Assembly (NCBI GenBank): GCA_025055115.1
Contig: JANWYJ010000060.1
Location: 1 to 34,985 of the forward strand
Direction of reading: 5' to 3'
Source: Gemmata sp.
GTDB taxonomy: Bacteria > Planctomycetota > Planctomycetia > Gemmatales > Gemmataceae
Length of the DNA stretch: 34,985 nt
Positions 17,284 to 25,859 of the stretch are shown piece by piece (within the stretch, counting starts at the first letter, position 1; the number at the start of each line of letters is the position of its first letter). Position numbers and translations under genes: made by a program. The notes under the pieces are model-generated. The model was not told the DNA's origin. It did no database searches and saw only the letters and a program-made list of their open reading frames with translations.

Positions 17284-20200
17284 TTACGGTTGGCTGTAGA
17301 GTTTCTTCAGTTGCTCCCGTTCTTGGTCCCGTTCGCTGTAGGGGACGCCTTTTGCCATCCACTGTGGCGCAGGCTGACCTTTCAGGTGATGTTCGAAGAA
17401 TTGGAACATCCGCACGGAGAAATCGCGGGCCGCGTTTTTGTTCGTCAGGTTGTGCGGTTGGCCGTTGTAGTTGAGCAGATACACCTCCTTGCCCAAACGG
17501 CGCAGGGCCAGGTAATATTCGATTCCCTGATACCACGGCACCGCGTCATCCTGATCGTTGTGAATCATCAACAGGGGCGTCTGCACGCGATCGGCTGCGA
17601 AAATGGGGGAGTTTTCCAGGAATCGCAGGGGCGCTTCCCAGGGTGTGGCCCCGATGCGGCTTTGGCTCCGTTCGTATTGGAACTGGCGTGGTAAACCCGT
17701 GCCCCAACGGATGCCGTCGTAGGCGCTAAACATGTTGGCCACCGGTGCTCCAGCGACCGCGGCTTTGAAACGGTTGGTCTGGGTGATCATGTAAGCGATC
17801 TGGTAGCCTCCCCACGATTGGCCGTTGATACCGATGGCGTTTTCATCCACACAACCCTTATCCACAACCGCCTGCACCGCGGGCAGAACGCACTTCAGGG
17901 CGCTCGGCCCTGGGGCACCGACTTTGTAGGCAATATCCGGCATCAACACCAAATAGCCATTGCTGGCATAGAACGTCGGATTGATCACTTGCCCGCGCGT
18001 GACATCGGGAATGCGGAATTGATGCAAATTCTCCGACAATCGCTCGTAGATATACACAATCAGCGGGTACTTCTTCTGGGGGTTGAAGTTCTCCGGTTTG
18101 ATGAGAATGCCCGCGAGCTTGTCGCCATCCAAGCTGGTGTAGGTGATGAGTTCCGCCCGGCCCCAATTGTAGTTCCGGATGTGGGGGTTGATGTCGGTGA
18201 CGCGCTTCAATTCATGAAAATCCGGTGTGGTGACGTAGTAATCGGGATACTGTGTGAAAGTTTGTACCGTTAGCAGGTACACCTCGGCCTGGTGCGCTTT
18301 GACCGGAGTACCGTACGCGCGCGCGCCCATCAGGAGCAGTTTGGGCGTGCCGCCGGGTTCCAAGCGATAGAAGCCGGTGTCGTAGGTAGTGAGGTTCACA
18401 GCGGCCAGCAGCAGCGGTTGCTTCAGATCGATACCGCGTTCTTTGGTGCGCTCTTCGACACTGCGGGGTTGCACGATAGTGAAGCGAATGTTCTGGGTGC
18501 GGCCGATTTTTGTGAGGTTTTCGGCACAGGACCCATCGGCAGCGATTTTCCAAATGTCGTAGCGGTCGCGGAGCAGCACGAAACGGCCATCGCTACTCCA
18601 GCCAGCAGAACCGTACGCGCTGGGTGGGCTGGGCATATCATGGTGTTCGTTGAAGAACTTCACGCCGAGGTGGGCCGTCAGATTCGTCTTCTTCGCATCG
18701 GGAACGGAAATGGTGAACCAATTCTGGCCGTCGAAACCCAGTAGGTACTGGCCGGTCGGAGACAATGTCAGGCCGTGTTCGGCGGCTGTCAGAAGGGGCT
18801 TGATGGCCCCGGTGCGGATGTTGACGAGCGAATAGTCGTTGGGTACCGGGTAGGCGTAGCCGGTCATGAAGCGGTACTTGCTGTCGTCGGCGGCGATAGC
18901 CCAATCGCCGACACTGGGAGCCTCAACGGTCAACTGTTCGTTCGATAAATGGCGGAATTCCTTGGTATCGAGGTGGATGACGGCATTGTAGGTACGACTG
19001 CGGCCGCTGCGGCGTTCTTCCTCAGCCCGGACTTTCTGCATCGGCTGAATCAGTTCATCTTTCCAGTGCCAGATGTCGAGTTGGAAGTCGGGCGTGGTCG
19101 TGGTGACAGTCGCGGGGGTGCGGTCCGGGGCCGTGGCGACGAAAAGCCGCCGTCCGTCGCGCGAGAAGCTCAGGCCGCCAGTCCGCAGCGCCCAACCGGG
19201 TTTCAGCCCCGGCGTATCGGGACCGCAGACACGAACCACCGGCGGCGGGGCTTCCGCGGTGGCTGCCACCACGGGAGCCACCAAGGCTGCCCAGCCGGCG
19301 TTGGAAATACCCGCCGGGATGCGCGGCCGACCGGCTGGGGTAGGGTTCGTGTCACGCTGCCACACGAACAGTTGCCAGCGTTCGGGGGCTTTGGGGGTGG
19401 TCGGGGTACTGGAGCTGATGCCGCTGCCAGGTTTCTGCCCCGGTAAATGCGGCGGCGGGGCAAGGTTCGCCGGCGGAACTGTGCTATCGTCGTAAAAGAA
19501 GGCGAGTTGGGTTTGCTTTTCGTCCCAGGTCAGCCCGCTGTAGCGGCCCGGACCGACCTTCACCGGGGTGGCCGCCGTGTTGAAGCGCGGATTGAGCGCA
19601 TATACGCCATTTTTTTCGTCATTCTTCGAAGACACGATGTAAACCAGCGTCTTCTCATCATCGCTGAGGGTATATTCGCTGACATCAGGAATGGTGCGCG
19701 AGAAGGTGGCGGTCAGGTCGCGGATGAGCAAATCGCCCGGAGCACGAGCCGCGGGAGCTTCGGGTGAAGCGCCTTTCTTGGTACCGATGGCCCCCGGCGT
19801 AGGGAGCGACTTGGCGTCTTTCTCTTTGTCGGTTTCCGGCGGCGGTCCTCTGCGGTAGATGACGAACCCGGCCCCTGTTCCCCCGACCTGGAACGACGTA
19901 AACCCTTCGAGCCTCTCGATTTCCGTTCCCGTCGCCAGATCGACAATGGCCAAGGCCGCCTTGGGGTAGTCGTCGAGTTTGCGCTTCTCGGCTTTGGCTT
20001 GGTTGATCGCCGCTTGGGTTGGCGTCAGCGGCAGCAGAACACGTCGGCTGTCCGGGGTAAACCGCGGACTACCATAGGCCACGGAACCGTTGGGCAAGAC
20101 CGTGGGTGTGCCGCGGGGGAAACGGAATTCCTTGCCGGTGGCGATATGCCGGACGACCGCTTCCCCAAAGTCTTTCCCACCAACCAGATAGGCGACATAT

Positions 20201-20379
20201 TGCCCATCGCGCGATAGGCTAACGCCACTAGCGGTTTTCCAAATGTCGTAATCGGCAAAAGTGAGAACTTTCTTAGAAGCACTGGTCGCCGGTTGAGCCG
20301 TCAGTGGCCCGGCGCTGGCCCCGATCAGACTCAGCAAAGCGCCGAACGCGAAAACGCGCGGCCGCATGACACGCACCAT
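17284..20379 (-). CDS. Secreted S9-family prolyl oligopeptidase-like peptidase
   Basis: The product has 1031 residues. The start at 20379 gives a signal peptide (FAFGALLSLIGASAGPLTAQ) with GGGGAG upstream; the frame can be read from a TTG six codons earlier, but that is unlikely. Residues 40-730 hold WD/propeller-like repeats (e.g. VSLSRDGQYVAYLVGG, LSFSRDGRRLFVAT). The C-terminal 270 residues form the peptidase domain: nucleophile S855 in GINGQSWGGYQ, acid D944 in NDQDDAVP and H976 in GQPHNL. This matches the dipeptidyl-peptidase IV/acylaminoacyl-peptidase group, which removes or cuts short peptides. With a signal peptide it should act in the periplasm. It sits between the Bat-like genes and moxR on the opposite strand. 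Catalytic assignment is confident. Confidence 0.9.
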   Translation of the reverse strand: MVRVMRPRVFAFGALLSLIGASAGPLTAQPATSASKKVLTFADYDIWKTASGVSLSRDGQYVAYLVGGKDFGEAVVRHIATGKEFRFPRGTPTVLPNGSVAYGSPRFTPDSRRVLLPLTPTQAAINQAKAEKRKLDDYPKAALAIVDLATGTEIERLEGFTSFQVGGTGAGFVIYRRGPPPETDKEKDAKSLPTPGAIGTKKGASPEAPAARAPGDLLIRDLTATFSRTIPDVSEYTLSDDEKTLVYIVSSKNDEKNGVYALNPRFNTAATPVKVGPGRYSGLTWDEKQTQLAFFYDDSTVPPANLAPPPHLPGQKPGSGISSSTPTTPKAPERWQLFVWQRDTNPTPAGRPRIPAGISNAGWAALVAPVVAATAEAPPPVVRVCGPDTPGLKPGWALRTGGLSFSRDGRRLFVATAPDRTPATVTTTTPDFQLDIWHWKDELIQPMQKVRAEEERRSGRSRTYNAVIHLDTKEFRHLSNEQLTVEAPSVGDWAIAADDSKYRFMTGYAYPVPNDYSLVNIRTGAIKPLLTAAEHGLTLSPTGQYLLGFDGQNWFTISVPDAKKTNLTAHLGVKFFNEHHDMPSPPSAYGSAGWSSDGRFVLLRDRYDIWKIAADGSCAENLTKIGRTQNIRFTIVQPRSVEERTKERGIDLKQPLLLAAVNLTTYDTGFYRLEPGGTPKLLLMGARAYGTPVKAHQAEVYLLTVQTFTQYPDYYVTTPDFHELKRVTDINPHIRNYNWGRAELITYTSLDGDKLAGILIKPENFNPQKKYPLIVYIYERLSENLHQFRIPDVTRGQVINPTFYASNGYLVLMPDIAYKVGAPGPSALKCVLPAVQAVVDKGCVDENAIGINGQSWGGYQIAYMITQTNRFKAAVAGAPVANMFSAYDGIRWGTGLPRQFQYERSQSRIGATPWEAPLRFLENSPIFAADRVQTPLLMIHNDQDDAVPWYQGIEYYLALRRLGKEVYLLNYNGQPHNLTNKNAARDFSVRMFQFFEHHLKGQPAPQWMAKGVPYSERDQEREQLKKLYSQP

Positions 20380-20566
20380 AACTTCATCTCCCCTCAAGAC
20401 AGCCGTTGTGTTAGGTGTATTCCGCGAAGGTAGGATAACGCTAGCGGTTTTCCCTCATGCGCCCCACTTCGCCGAGCGAAAGATTCGTTTCAACCGGCAA
20501 GGTAGGTTTTCTCGGCGTATTCGTCCGTATCATGAGAGAGGAAACTGCGCGGATGTGGGGCGTGGT

Positions 20567-21541
20567 ATGAGCGATGTGCCGTCGATTGCTCGCGTGCGAA
20601 GTAAGCTGGACCCGTTTTATGAAGCCGTTGAGAGTGTCCTGATCGGCCAGCGCCACCTGCTGGATGGCTTATTGATCGGCTTGCTGTCGGATGGCCACGT
20701 TCTGCTGGAAGGCGTACCGGGTTTGGCGAAAACGCTCGCGGTGCGCACGGTCGCCCGCGCGTTGCAGTTGAAGTTCAGCCGGATTCAGTTCACGCCGGAT
20801 TTGCTGCCTGCGGATGTGATCGGAACCCAAATTTACCATCCCCGCACCGGGGAATTCACTGTCAAAACCGGCCCGGTGTTTGCGAATGTGGTTTTGGCCG
20901 ACGAAATCAACCGCGCTCCGGCCAAAGTGCAAAGTGCCCTCCTGGAGGCTATGGCCGAGCGGCAAGTGACCATTGGCGAAACCACCCTTCCGGTACCGCG
21001 GCCCTTCTTCGTTTTGGCCACGCAAAACCCCATCGAACACGAAGGAACCTACCCGCTGCCCGAAGCGCAGGTCGATCGTTTCATGCTGAAGTTGGTCATC
21101 GACTATCCCACCCGGGCGGCGGAATTGGCCGTTCTCGACCGGATGGGCGCTCTGACGGCTACGACCGACATTGCCCCGGTCCTCAATGCCGACGATTTGG
21201 AGCAATTGCGGCAGGCCACCGACGCCGTCTATGTGGATGCCAAGGTGAAGGAATACCTCATCGACATCATTCGGGCCACGCGCCATCCCAAGGACTATGG
21301 GCTGGACCTGACGGGGCTGATCCAACTGGGCGCCAGCCCCCGGGCGGCCATTGCCCTGTTGCGTGCGGCCAAGGCTCATGCCTTCCTGGGGGGGCGAGGC
21401 TATGTCACCCCGGAGGATGTCAAACAAGTCGCTGCCGATGTGCTGCGCCACCGCTTGGTAATGTCGTTTGAAGCGGAGGCCGAAGAATTGCGCCCCGAGA
21501 TTCTCGTGAAGCGGGTGCTTGATCAACTGCCAGTACCGTAA
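20567..21541 (+). CDS. moxR: MoxR-family AAA+ ATPase
   Basis: The product has 324 residues, normal for MoxR. Start 20567 (MSDVPSIARV) is used because upstream codons run into the divergent S9 promoter region. The Walker A motif is GVPGLAKT (49-56) with the MoxR-type LAKT ending, and Walker B is VVLADEINR (108-116). Then come ATQNPIEHEGTYPLPEAQVDRF (sensor/arginine-finger part, 22 residues in the protein) and a C-terminal helical lid (GASPRAAIALLRAAKAHAFL). MoxR ATPases remodel or mature partner proteins and are usually linked to VWA proteins; here the VWA genes lie across the S9 gene. No DUF58 gene, the common next neighbour, is present; lgt follows 37 bp later. Confidence 0.92.
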   Translation: MSDVPSIARVRSKLDPFYEAVESVLIGQRHLLDGLLIGLLSDGHVLLEGVPGLAKTLAVRTVARALQLKFSRIQFTPDLLPADVIGTQIYHPRTGEFTVKTGPVFANVVLADEINRAPAKVQSALLEAMAERQVTIGETTLPVPRPFFVLATQNPIEHEGTYPLPEAQVDRFMLKLVIDYPTRAAELAVLDRMGALTATTDIAPVLNADDLEQLRQATDAVYVDAKVKEYLIDIIRATRHPKDYGLDLTGLIQLGASPRAAIALLRAAKAHAFLGGRGYVTPEDVKQVAADVLRHRLVMSFEAEAEELRPEILVKRVLDQLPVP

Positions 21542-21578
21542 TTGTTCGGGGGACAGGCGGCGGCCTGTCGAAAATCGC

Positions 21579-23033
21579 ATGCGTCAAGTGCTTTTCACTC
21601 TGCCCGATCCCTTCGGTTGGTTCGGACCCGACGGCATCCCCCTGTACGGCTTTGGGGCCATGCTGTTTGTCTGTTTTGTCGTGGTGACGCTCTGGGGGTC
21701 GCGCCGCGCCCAGCGACTAGCCCACATGCCCCCCGAACGCTTCCAGGACATGGTCATTGTTCTGTTCGTCACCGGTCTGATCGGTGCCCGCGTCTTGTAC
21801 ATGATCCAGTACGCCCATCATTTCCCCGACAAAAGCCTCTGGGGGCTGCTGGGGGCGTTCTTCAAAATCTGGGAAGGCGGTATTATCTTCTATGGCTCGG
21901 CGCTGGGCGGTGCCCTGGGCTATGGCGCGTTCTACTGGCTGGTGCTGCGACGCTTCCGCATCAACGGCTGGCAACTGGCCGATGCCGTAGCGCCACTTCT
22001 GGCACTCGGCTTGGCGATTGGCCGCATCGGCTGCTACCTGAACGGCTGCTGCTGGGGCCAAGTGGCGATCGAAGAATACCAAACCGTTCCCCTGGGCGCC
22101 GCCCACTTCCCACTGTTGCCCGCCCACGCCCGACAACAATTGGTCCGCGAGCAGTTCCTGCAAACCACCACCGGCTTCACCGTCGAATCGCGATCGTCGC
22201 TCAGCTTCGAGGATCCACGCAGCCGGGTGCGCGCCGTGGAGAAAGATTCACCGGCTCAACAAGCCGGCATACGACCCGGCGATCGGGTAGTGAAAGTCAA
22301 TGGCGAACCCAATTGGATTTATTTGGACGTGGCCGGACCTGCCGACAAACTGCCGGCGGCTGTTGCCAGCGTCCACGATTACCATGGAACGATTCAGATC
22401 CTCTCCGAGGGCCGCCAGCGCATCACGTTTGCGGATTTCCCCCCCTATCTGGCAGCGCGCCTGACCCTCAGCCGCGTCGGCGGATTGGATATTTCCGTGA
22501 CCGATCGGCTCGAAGAGCTCGTCCGCGATTGGCCACGCGGAAAAACCCACCTGACGCTCTGTGTCGAACGGACCACTACCCCGGATGGTCCACCGCAAAT
22601 CCTGGACTTGCCAGCATTTGTGCCGTTAACCGTGGGTTTATACCCCACTCAACTCTATGAAACAGTCAGTATGGTCATCATCATTTTGTTCTTGCTGACC
22701 TACTACCCGTACCGCCGTCACGACGGCCAGTTGATGGTCCTCGTGATGCTGCTGTATGCACTTCACCGCTTCATCAACGAATCGCTGCGGATCGAACCGA
22801 CGGTCGGTCAGGGACTGACGCTGTCGCAATGGGGGAGTGTGGTCATTTTCGTGGCCGGGGTGGCGATGGAAGCGTTTTTGTGGTGGGCAATGCCGTCGCG
22901 GTGGAGCCGTGAAACGCCTGCGCCGGTGGCTGCGGCGGTTCCCGGGGGGGTAGAAGCGGTTTCGTCGGTCGACCCGGCGGCGTCGGCGAGCGAACCCGCG
23001 CCGCCCGGCTCGTCGTCGCCTGTGGCCGAGTGA
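21579..23033 (+). CDS. lgt: Prolipoprotein diacylglyceryl transferase with internal PDZ-like insertion
   Basis: The product has 484 residues, much longer than the usual 260-300. Lgt moves diacylglycerol from phosphatidylglycerol onto the lipobox cysteine of prolipoproteins. Family marks are LYGFGAML, GLIGARVLYMIQY, WEGGIIFYGSALGG (98-111), GRIGCYLNGCCWG (148-160) and YPTQLYE (355-361), with about seven membrane helices. Between the last two motifs, about residues 165-350 form an extra soluble part. It includes a PDZ-like segment, VRAVEKDSPAQQAGIRPGDR then VVKVNGEPN. The position corresponds to a periplasmic loop, so the insertion could bind protein C-termini outside the membrane. A Pro/Ala/Ser tail ends the protein. 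Enzyme identity is strong; the function of the insert is unknown. Confidence 0.88.
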   Translation: MRQVLFTLPDPFGWFGPDGIPLYGFGAMLFVCFVVVTLWGSRRAQRLAHMPPERFQDMVIVLFVTGLIGARVLYMIQYAHHFPDKSLWGLLGAFFKIWEGGIIFYGSALGGALGYGAFYWLVLRRFRINGWQLADAVAPLLALGLAIGRIGCYLNGCCWGQVAIEEYQTVPLGAAHFPLLPAHARQQLVREQFLQTTTGFTVESRSSLSFEDPRSRVRAVEKDSPAQQAGIRPGDRVVKVNGEPNWIYLDVAGPADKLPAAVASVHDYHGTIQILSEGRQRITFADFPPYLAARLTLSRVGGLDISVTDRLEELVRDWPRGKTHLTLCVERTTTPDGPPQILDLPAFVPLTVGLYPTQLYETVSMVIIILFLLTYYPYRRHDGQLMVLVMLLYALHRFINESLRIEPTVGQGLTLSQWGSVVIFVAGVAMEAFLWWAMPSRWSRETPAPVAAAVPGGVEAVSSVDPAASASEPAPPGSSSPVAE

Positions 23034-23126
23034 TCGATGGGTCGACTTCTCCCCCGAGGGAATAGGGCTTCCCCGAGGGAATAGGGCGATGCCCGAGTGG
23101 CTTTTAGTCGCTCGTAGCCAAGTGAT
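23034..23126. repeat. Convergent spacer with duplicated segments
   Basis: CCCCGAGGGAATAGGGC occurs at 23052-23068 and 23071-23087. A degenerate copy of the lgt end (GTGGCCGAGTGATCG versus GTAGCCAAGTGATCT) lies near 23114-23128, 92 bp after the true stop and out of frame. Confidence 0.7.
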
Positions 23127-23537
23127 CTAGGAGCGGGGGTTGTTGTCCCAACCGTAGGCTTCGCGTTCAAAGCGGTTATCATAGTAGAAGTTTTTACCAC
23201 TGCGCCACGCCCACCAACTTGACAGCACATACGCTGGGATGATGAACACCCCCCAGCGCTCGCATTGGCGCACGTGCACATGCTCGTGGTCGCGGGCTAA
23301 CTCCAGGCTGTCGCGCTCTTGGCCAAGAATGATGTGGCCCAGGCACATGGCCTGCGCATGAATGAGCAGGCCATGCCGCAAGAAGAACCGGGCCGCCCCA
23401 CCGTAGACTTCGAGAACACCACGTTCGAGCCGAACCCCTCCCCCGGTCAGCAAGGTCAGCGGGATAAAGGGCAAGCCCAGAAGCGTCACTGGGAATGCCC
23501 ACACATATCGCCAGAATGTCCACACGAGTTGGCGCAT
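23127..23537 (-). CDS. Small membrane protein with HExxH motif
   Basis: The product has 136 residues. One or two hydrophobic segments at the N-terminus (about 5-32) are followed by a short domain with LGHIILGQ, then RDHEHVHVRQCERWG, in which HEHVH (84-88) is an HExxH. A second hydrophobic stretch (97-112) and NRFEREAYGW (121-130) follow. HExxH with a downstream Glu (E124 or E126) is the ligand set of gluzincin metalloproteases, though this protein is far smaller than most. I recall similar short proteins annotated as hypothetical in several phyla. A protease or metal-binding role is plausible but not proven. It lies 3' to the beta-helix gene... in transcription order downstream of it, separated by 78 bp with a tandem repeat. 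Confidence 0.6.
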   Translation of the reverse strand: MRQLVWTFWRYVWAFPVTLLGLPFIPLTLLTGGGVRLERGVLEVYGGAARFFLRHGLLIHAQAMCLGHIILGQERDSLELARDHEHVHVRQCERWGVFIIPAYVLSSWWAWRSGKNFYYDNRFEREAYGWDNNPRS

Positions 23538-23551
23538 CGGTATGCCAGGCT

Positions 23552-23595
23552 ATTCAATCCCACAACGAAGTCGATTCAATTCCACAACGAAGTCG
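23552..23595. repeat. Tandem 22-bp repeat, two units
   Basis: ATTCAATCCCACAACGAAGTCG and ATTCAATTCCACAACGAAGTCG are directly adjacent (23552-23573, 23574-23595) and differ at one base. They lie between the beta-helix gene end and the HExxH protein start. Confidence 0.95.
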
Positions 23596-23615
23596 AGTCG
23601 TTGACCGTTGTTTAC

Positions 23616-25094
23616 CTACTTTCCATCATAATTCCGCTCGACCAACCCGCTTTCTGGGGCGATCTGTGTGGGGCGGCCCAAGTAGTTCTCCACAATCATG
23701 TTGGCCCGGCCGCCGATCGTTTTAATAGCCAGCGACCGGGCTTGCGGCCGATCGTCGCGAATCAGGCAGCCACTGATGCGGGAATGGGTCACATCCTTCA
23801 ACAACAATCCGACATCATCGCAGTCCAAAATCGTCACCTGTCCGACATTGATCCGGTCGCAGCGTTCCAACGTGATGGCAGCCGCGGCGGCGCGTGTCCG
23901 CGAGATCGTGAAACCGGTGAGCGTGCAATCGGTACAGTCGCGGAAGTGGATGGCGTTGGTCGTGGTGGGAGTCTCCTCGGCGGCATAGCGTGGGTTGCGG
24001 TCGAAGTTGTTCGGACCAATGGTGACGGCGGTGCTGTGTTCCACCAATACGTTGTGTTCATAGGCCGTCCAGCAGGTATTGCCGGTCATCACAACGCCGC
24101 GGGCATGATCGAGATGCACGTTCACCATCACATCCGACAGAATATTCCCGGTGATGGTGATGTGACCATCGCGAAGCTCGTCGGTGTCTTTCACCTTGTT
24201 GGCACTAGGCCCTTTCACACGGATGTTCGCGGAACCGGGAGCCAGGCGCGTATGCTGAATCGTGCAGCCGGTGATCGCGACTTCAGCATTCGATCCGCCC
24301 GTGCTGTCGATGAGGACATTGGCCGTGGGTGGTCCCTTGACGCCGTGATTGTTTTCGATGTCGCAACCGGTGATATGCAGGTTGCGCACCTGCCCGGCGC
24401 GACAGACAATGCCCCCGCCATCACAATAGCTGATGTGGCAGCCCGTGACATTGATTTGATGCAGATTGACAGCGTCGAGGAAAAGACCAATCCCGCGATT
24501 CTCATAAATGTGGCAATCGGAAATGATGATGTTTCGACTGCGCTGGGTCAGATGAATACCGTGGTAGCATTGGCGGATAAGGACGCGGGTGATGATCAGT
24601 TGCATCGTCCCGCTCACTTCGATGCCGTTGGCTTGCGCATGATCGCCGACAATCTCCAAACCGTCGATCATTGGCATCCGTTGATCCCACACTTCCGGCT
24701 TGACGGTGCGCGGTGCCGCGGTGCCCGTGTGCCCACCGACAATGCGCAACGCCGGTCCTTCCCCCTGCATCAGAAGGCGTGCCCCACCATCGCCACGCAG
24801 GGTGATGAAGCCGGTTTTCGCCAGGTCAACGACAATCGGCTTGGTGATGCGGTAAAGGCCTTTGGGAAAGTAGACGACCCCGTTGACCGCCGCGGCATTC
24901 ACCGCTTTCTGAATACCCTCGGTGGCATCGGCTTCCGCACCACCGGCTAAGAAATCACGGACATTGCCGCTGGCCGGCTGAGGCGGCGGTGAGGAAACCG
25001 GCTGTTGCGGCGAAGTTGGTGCCGTCAGTGCCGTAAGTACTACCCCAAAACCCACCACAATCGCAACCACGAAAGCGAAAGTCCGACGTGACAT
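23616..25094 (-). CDS. Secreted right-handed beta-helix (pectate-lyase-superfamily) protein
   Basis: The product has 492 residues. The start at 25094 (MSRRTFAFVVAIVVGFGVVL) is a signal/anchor with AGGAGG ten bases upstream; an in-frame TTG eight codons earlier is disfavoured. After a Pro/Ser linker, VRDFLAGGAEADATEGIQKA resembles the entry segment of pectate-lyase-superfamily/NosD-like parallel beta-helices. It is followed by many 20-25-residue turns such as IIISDCHIYENRGIGLFLDA and LHITGCDIENNHG. Such proteins bind or cleave polysaccharide, but the catalytic residues cannot be assigned by eye. It is read in the same direction as the upstream FHA gene (113 bp gap). Confidence 0.8.
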   Translation of the reverse strand: MSRRTFAFVVAIVVGFGVVLTALTAPTSPQQPVSSPPPQPASGNVRDFLAGGAEADATEGIQKAVNAAAVNGVVYFPKGLYRITKPIVVDLAKTGFITLRGDGGARLLMQGEGPALRIVGGHTGTAAPRTVKPEVWDQRMPMIDGLEIVGDHAQANGIEVSGTMQLIITRVLIRQCYHGIHLTQRSRNIIISDCHIYENRGIGLFLDAVNLHQINVTGCHISYCDGGGIVCRAGQVRNLHITGCDIENNHGVKGPPTANVLIDSTGGSNAEVAITGCTIQHTRLAPGSANIRVKGPSANKVKDTDELRDGHITITGNILSDVMVNVHLDHARGVVMTGNTCWTAYEHNVLVEHSTAVTIGPNNFDRNPRYAAEETPTTTNAIHFRDCTDCTLTGFTISRTRAAAAAITLERCDRINVGQVTILDCDDVGLLLKDVTHSRISGCLIRDDRPQARSLAIKTIGGRANMIVENYLGRPTQIAPESGLVERNYDGK

Positions 25095-25207
25095 AAGCCC
25101 TTTCCTCCTGCATCCCAACGATCCCCTGGAGGGAATCAGATATTCGCTCGAGGCTGGCGCCGCCTGGGATCATCACTGATCTCGTGTGGCGGGGCCACCC
25201 GAACTGA

Positions 25208-25624
25208 TCAATCCGCGGGGAAATCATCGTCGTTCGACCAGCGCCGGCTGGACGCCTCGGGCGACCCGGGCGGTGGCGCTTCCCGTTCGGTCGCCGGAAC
25301 GGCTTGGTCGTCGTTCGCCGGACCGACAACCTCGCCGCACACCTGGTATTTGAAATTCCCGATTTGCAGTTCATCACCAGGGTGGAGCTTCCCTTCCACC
25401 ACCCGTTGGCCGTTGATCTTGACGCCGTTGGTGCTGCCCAAATCACGAACCACCAGATAATCGCCAATGTGGGCCACGACACAATGCCGGCGCGAAACCT
25501 TCTTGGAATTCAGTTGAATGTCGCACTCCTCGTGCCGACCAAACAACAGAATCGGCTTATCCAGAAGGATGTTGGGGCCATCGGCCAAAGATAAGAGCTG
25601 TGTAGGCATGGTGTGCGAACCCAT
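25208..25624 (-). CDS. FHA-domain phosphopeptide-binding protein
   Basis: The product has 138 residues from ATG 25624, or 133 from the in-frame ATG at 25609 (MPTQLLSLADG), which fits FHA proteins equally well. The FHA core covers about residues 7-95: GRHEECDIQL (G29-R30), KKVSRRHCVV (S45, R46, H48) and GSTNGVKING. These are the residues that bind phosphothreonine peptides. A charged, disordered tail of about 40 residues follows (EREAPPPGSPEASSRR). A soluble cytoplasmic adaptor for Ser/Thr-kinase signalling is likely; no kinase gene is in the window. The start region is repeated 80 bp upstream. Confidence 0.88.
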   Translation of the reverse strand: MGSHTMPTQLLSLADGPNILLDKPILLFGRHEECDIQLNSKKVSRRHCVVAHIGDYLVVRDLGSTNGVKINGQRVVEGKLHPGDELQIGNFKYQVCGEVVGPANDDQAVPATEREAPPPGSPEASSRRWSNDDDFPAD

Positions 25625-25713
25625 CCGATATCATGCGATACGCCAACCGAGAAAAGGGTGGCGGTTTGACTGAGACACTCTGTGGGCATCGTGTGCGGAC
25701 CCATCCGATATCA
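25601..25713. repeat. Duplicated start region of the FHA gene (33 bp, 80-bp offset)
   Basis: The segments 25601-25633 and 25681-25713 match at 30 of 33 bases. The first covers both candidate start codons of the FHA gene. The second carries equivalent ATG codons in another frame, which lead only into an unrelated short reading frame. Confidence 0.9.
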
Positions 25714-25859
25714 CTCCTTATACCGTGGGCAGGGGCGGAGTGGGAGCAATTGTAGCCAAGAAAGTCGCTCTGCAGCTCTCCGCCGCAACGGCTTGCTCTT
25801 GACCGCAGCGCCGCAAACGCGATACCCTGCCCTCCTGTTGGCTTCTCGGAGCGGCCGGC

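Noticed and set aside
17858-17866. Perfect DnaA-box sequence TTATCCACA
   Set aside because: Single copy inside the S9 peptidase gene, no cluster of boxes and no dnaA/dnaN nearby.
23319-24950. 543-codon plus-strand reading frame opposite the beta-helix gene
   Set aside because: It is a shadow of the beta-helix coding sequence; the minus frame has a signal peptide and repeats, the plus frame has no recognisable protein.
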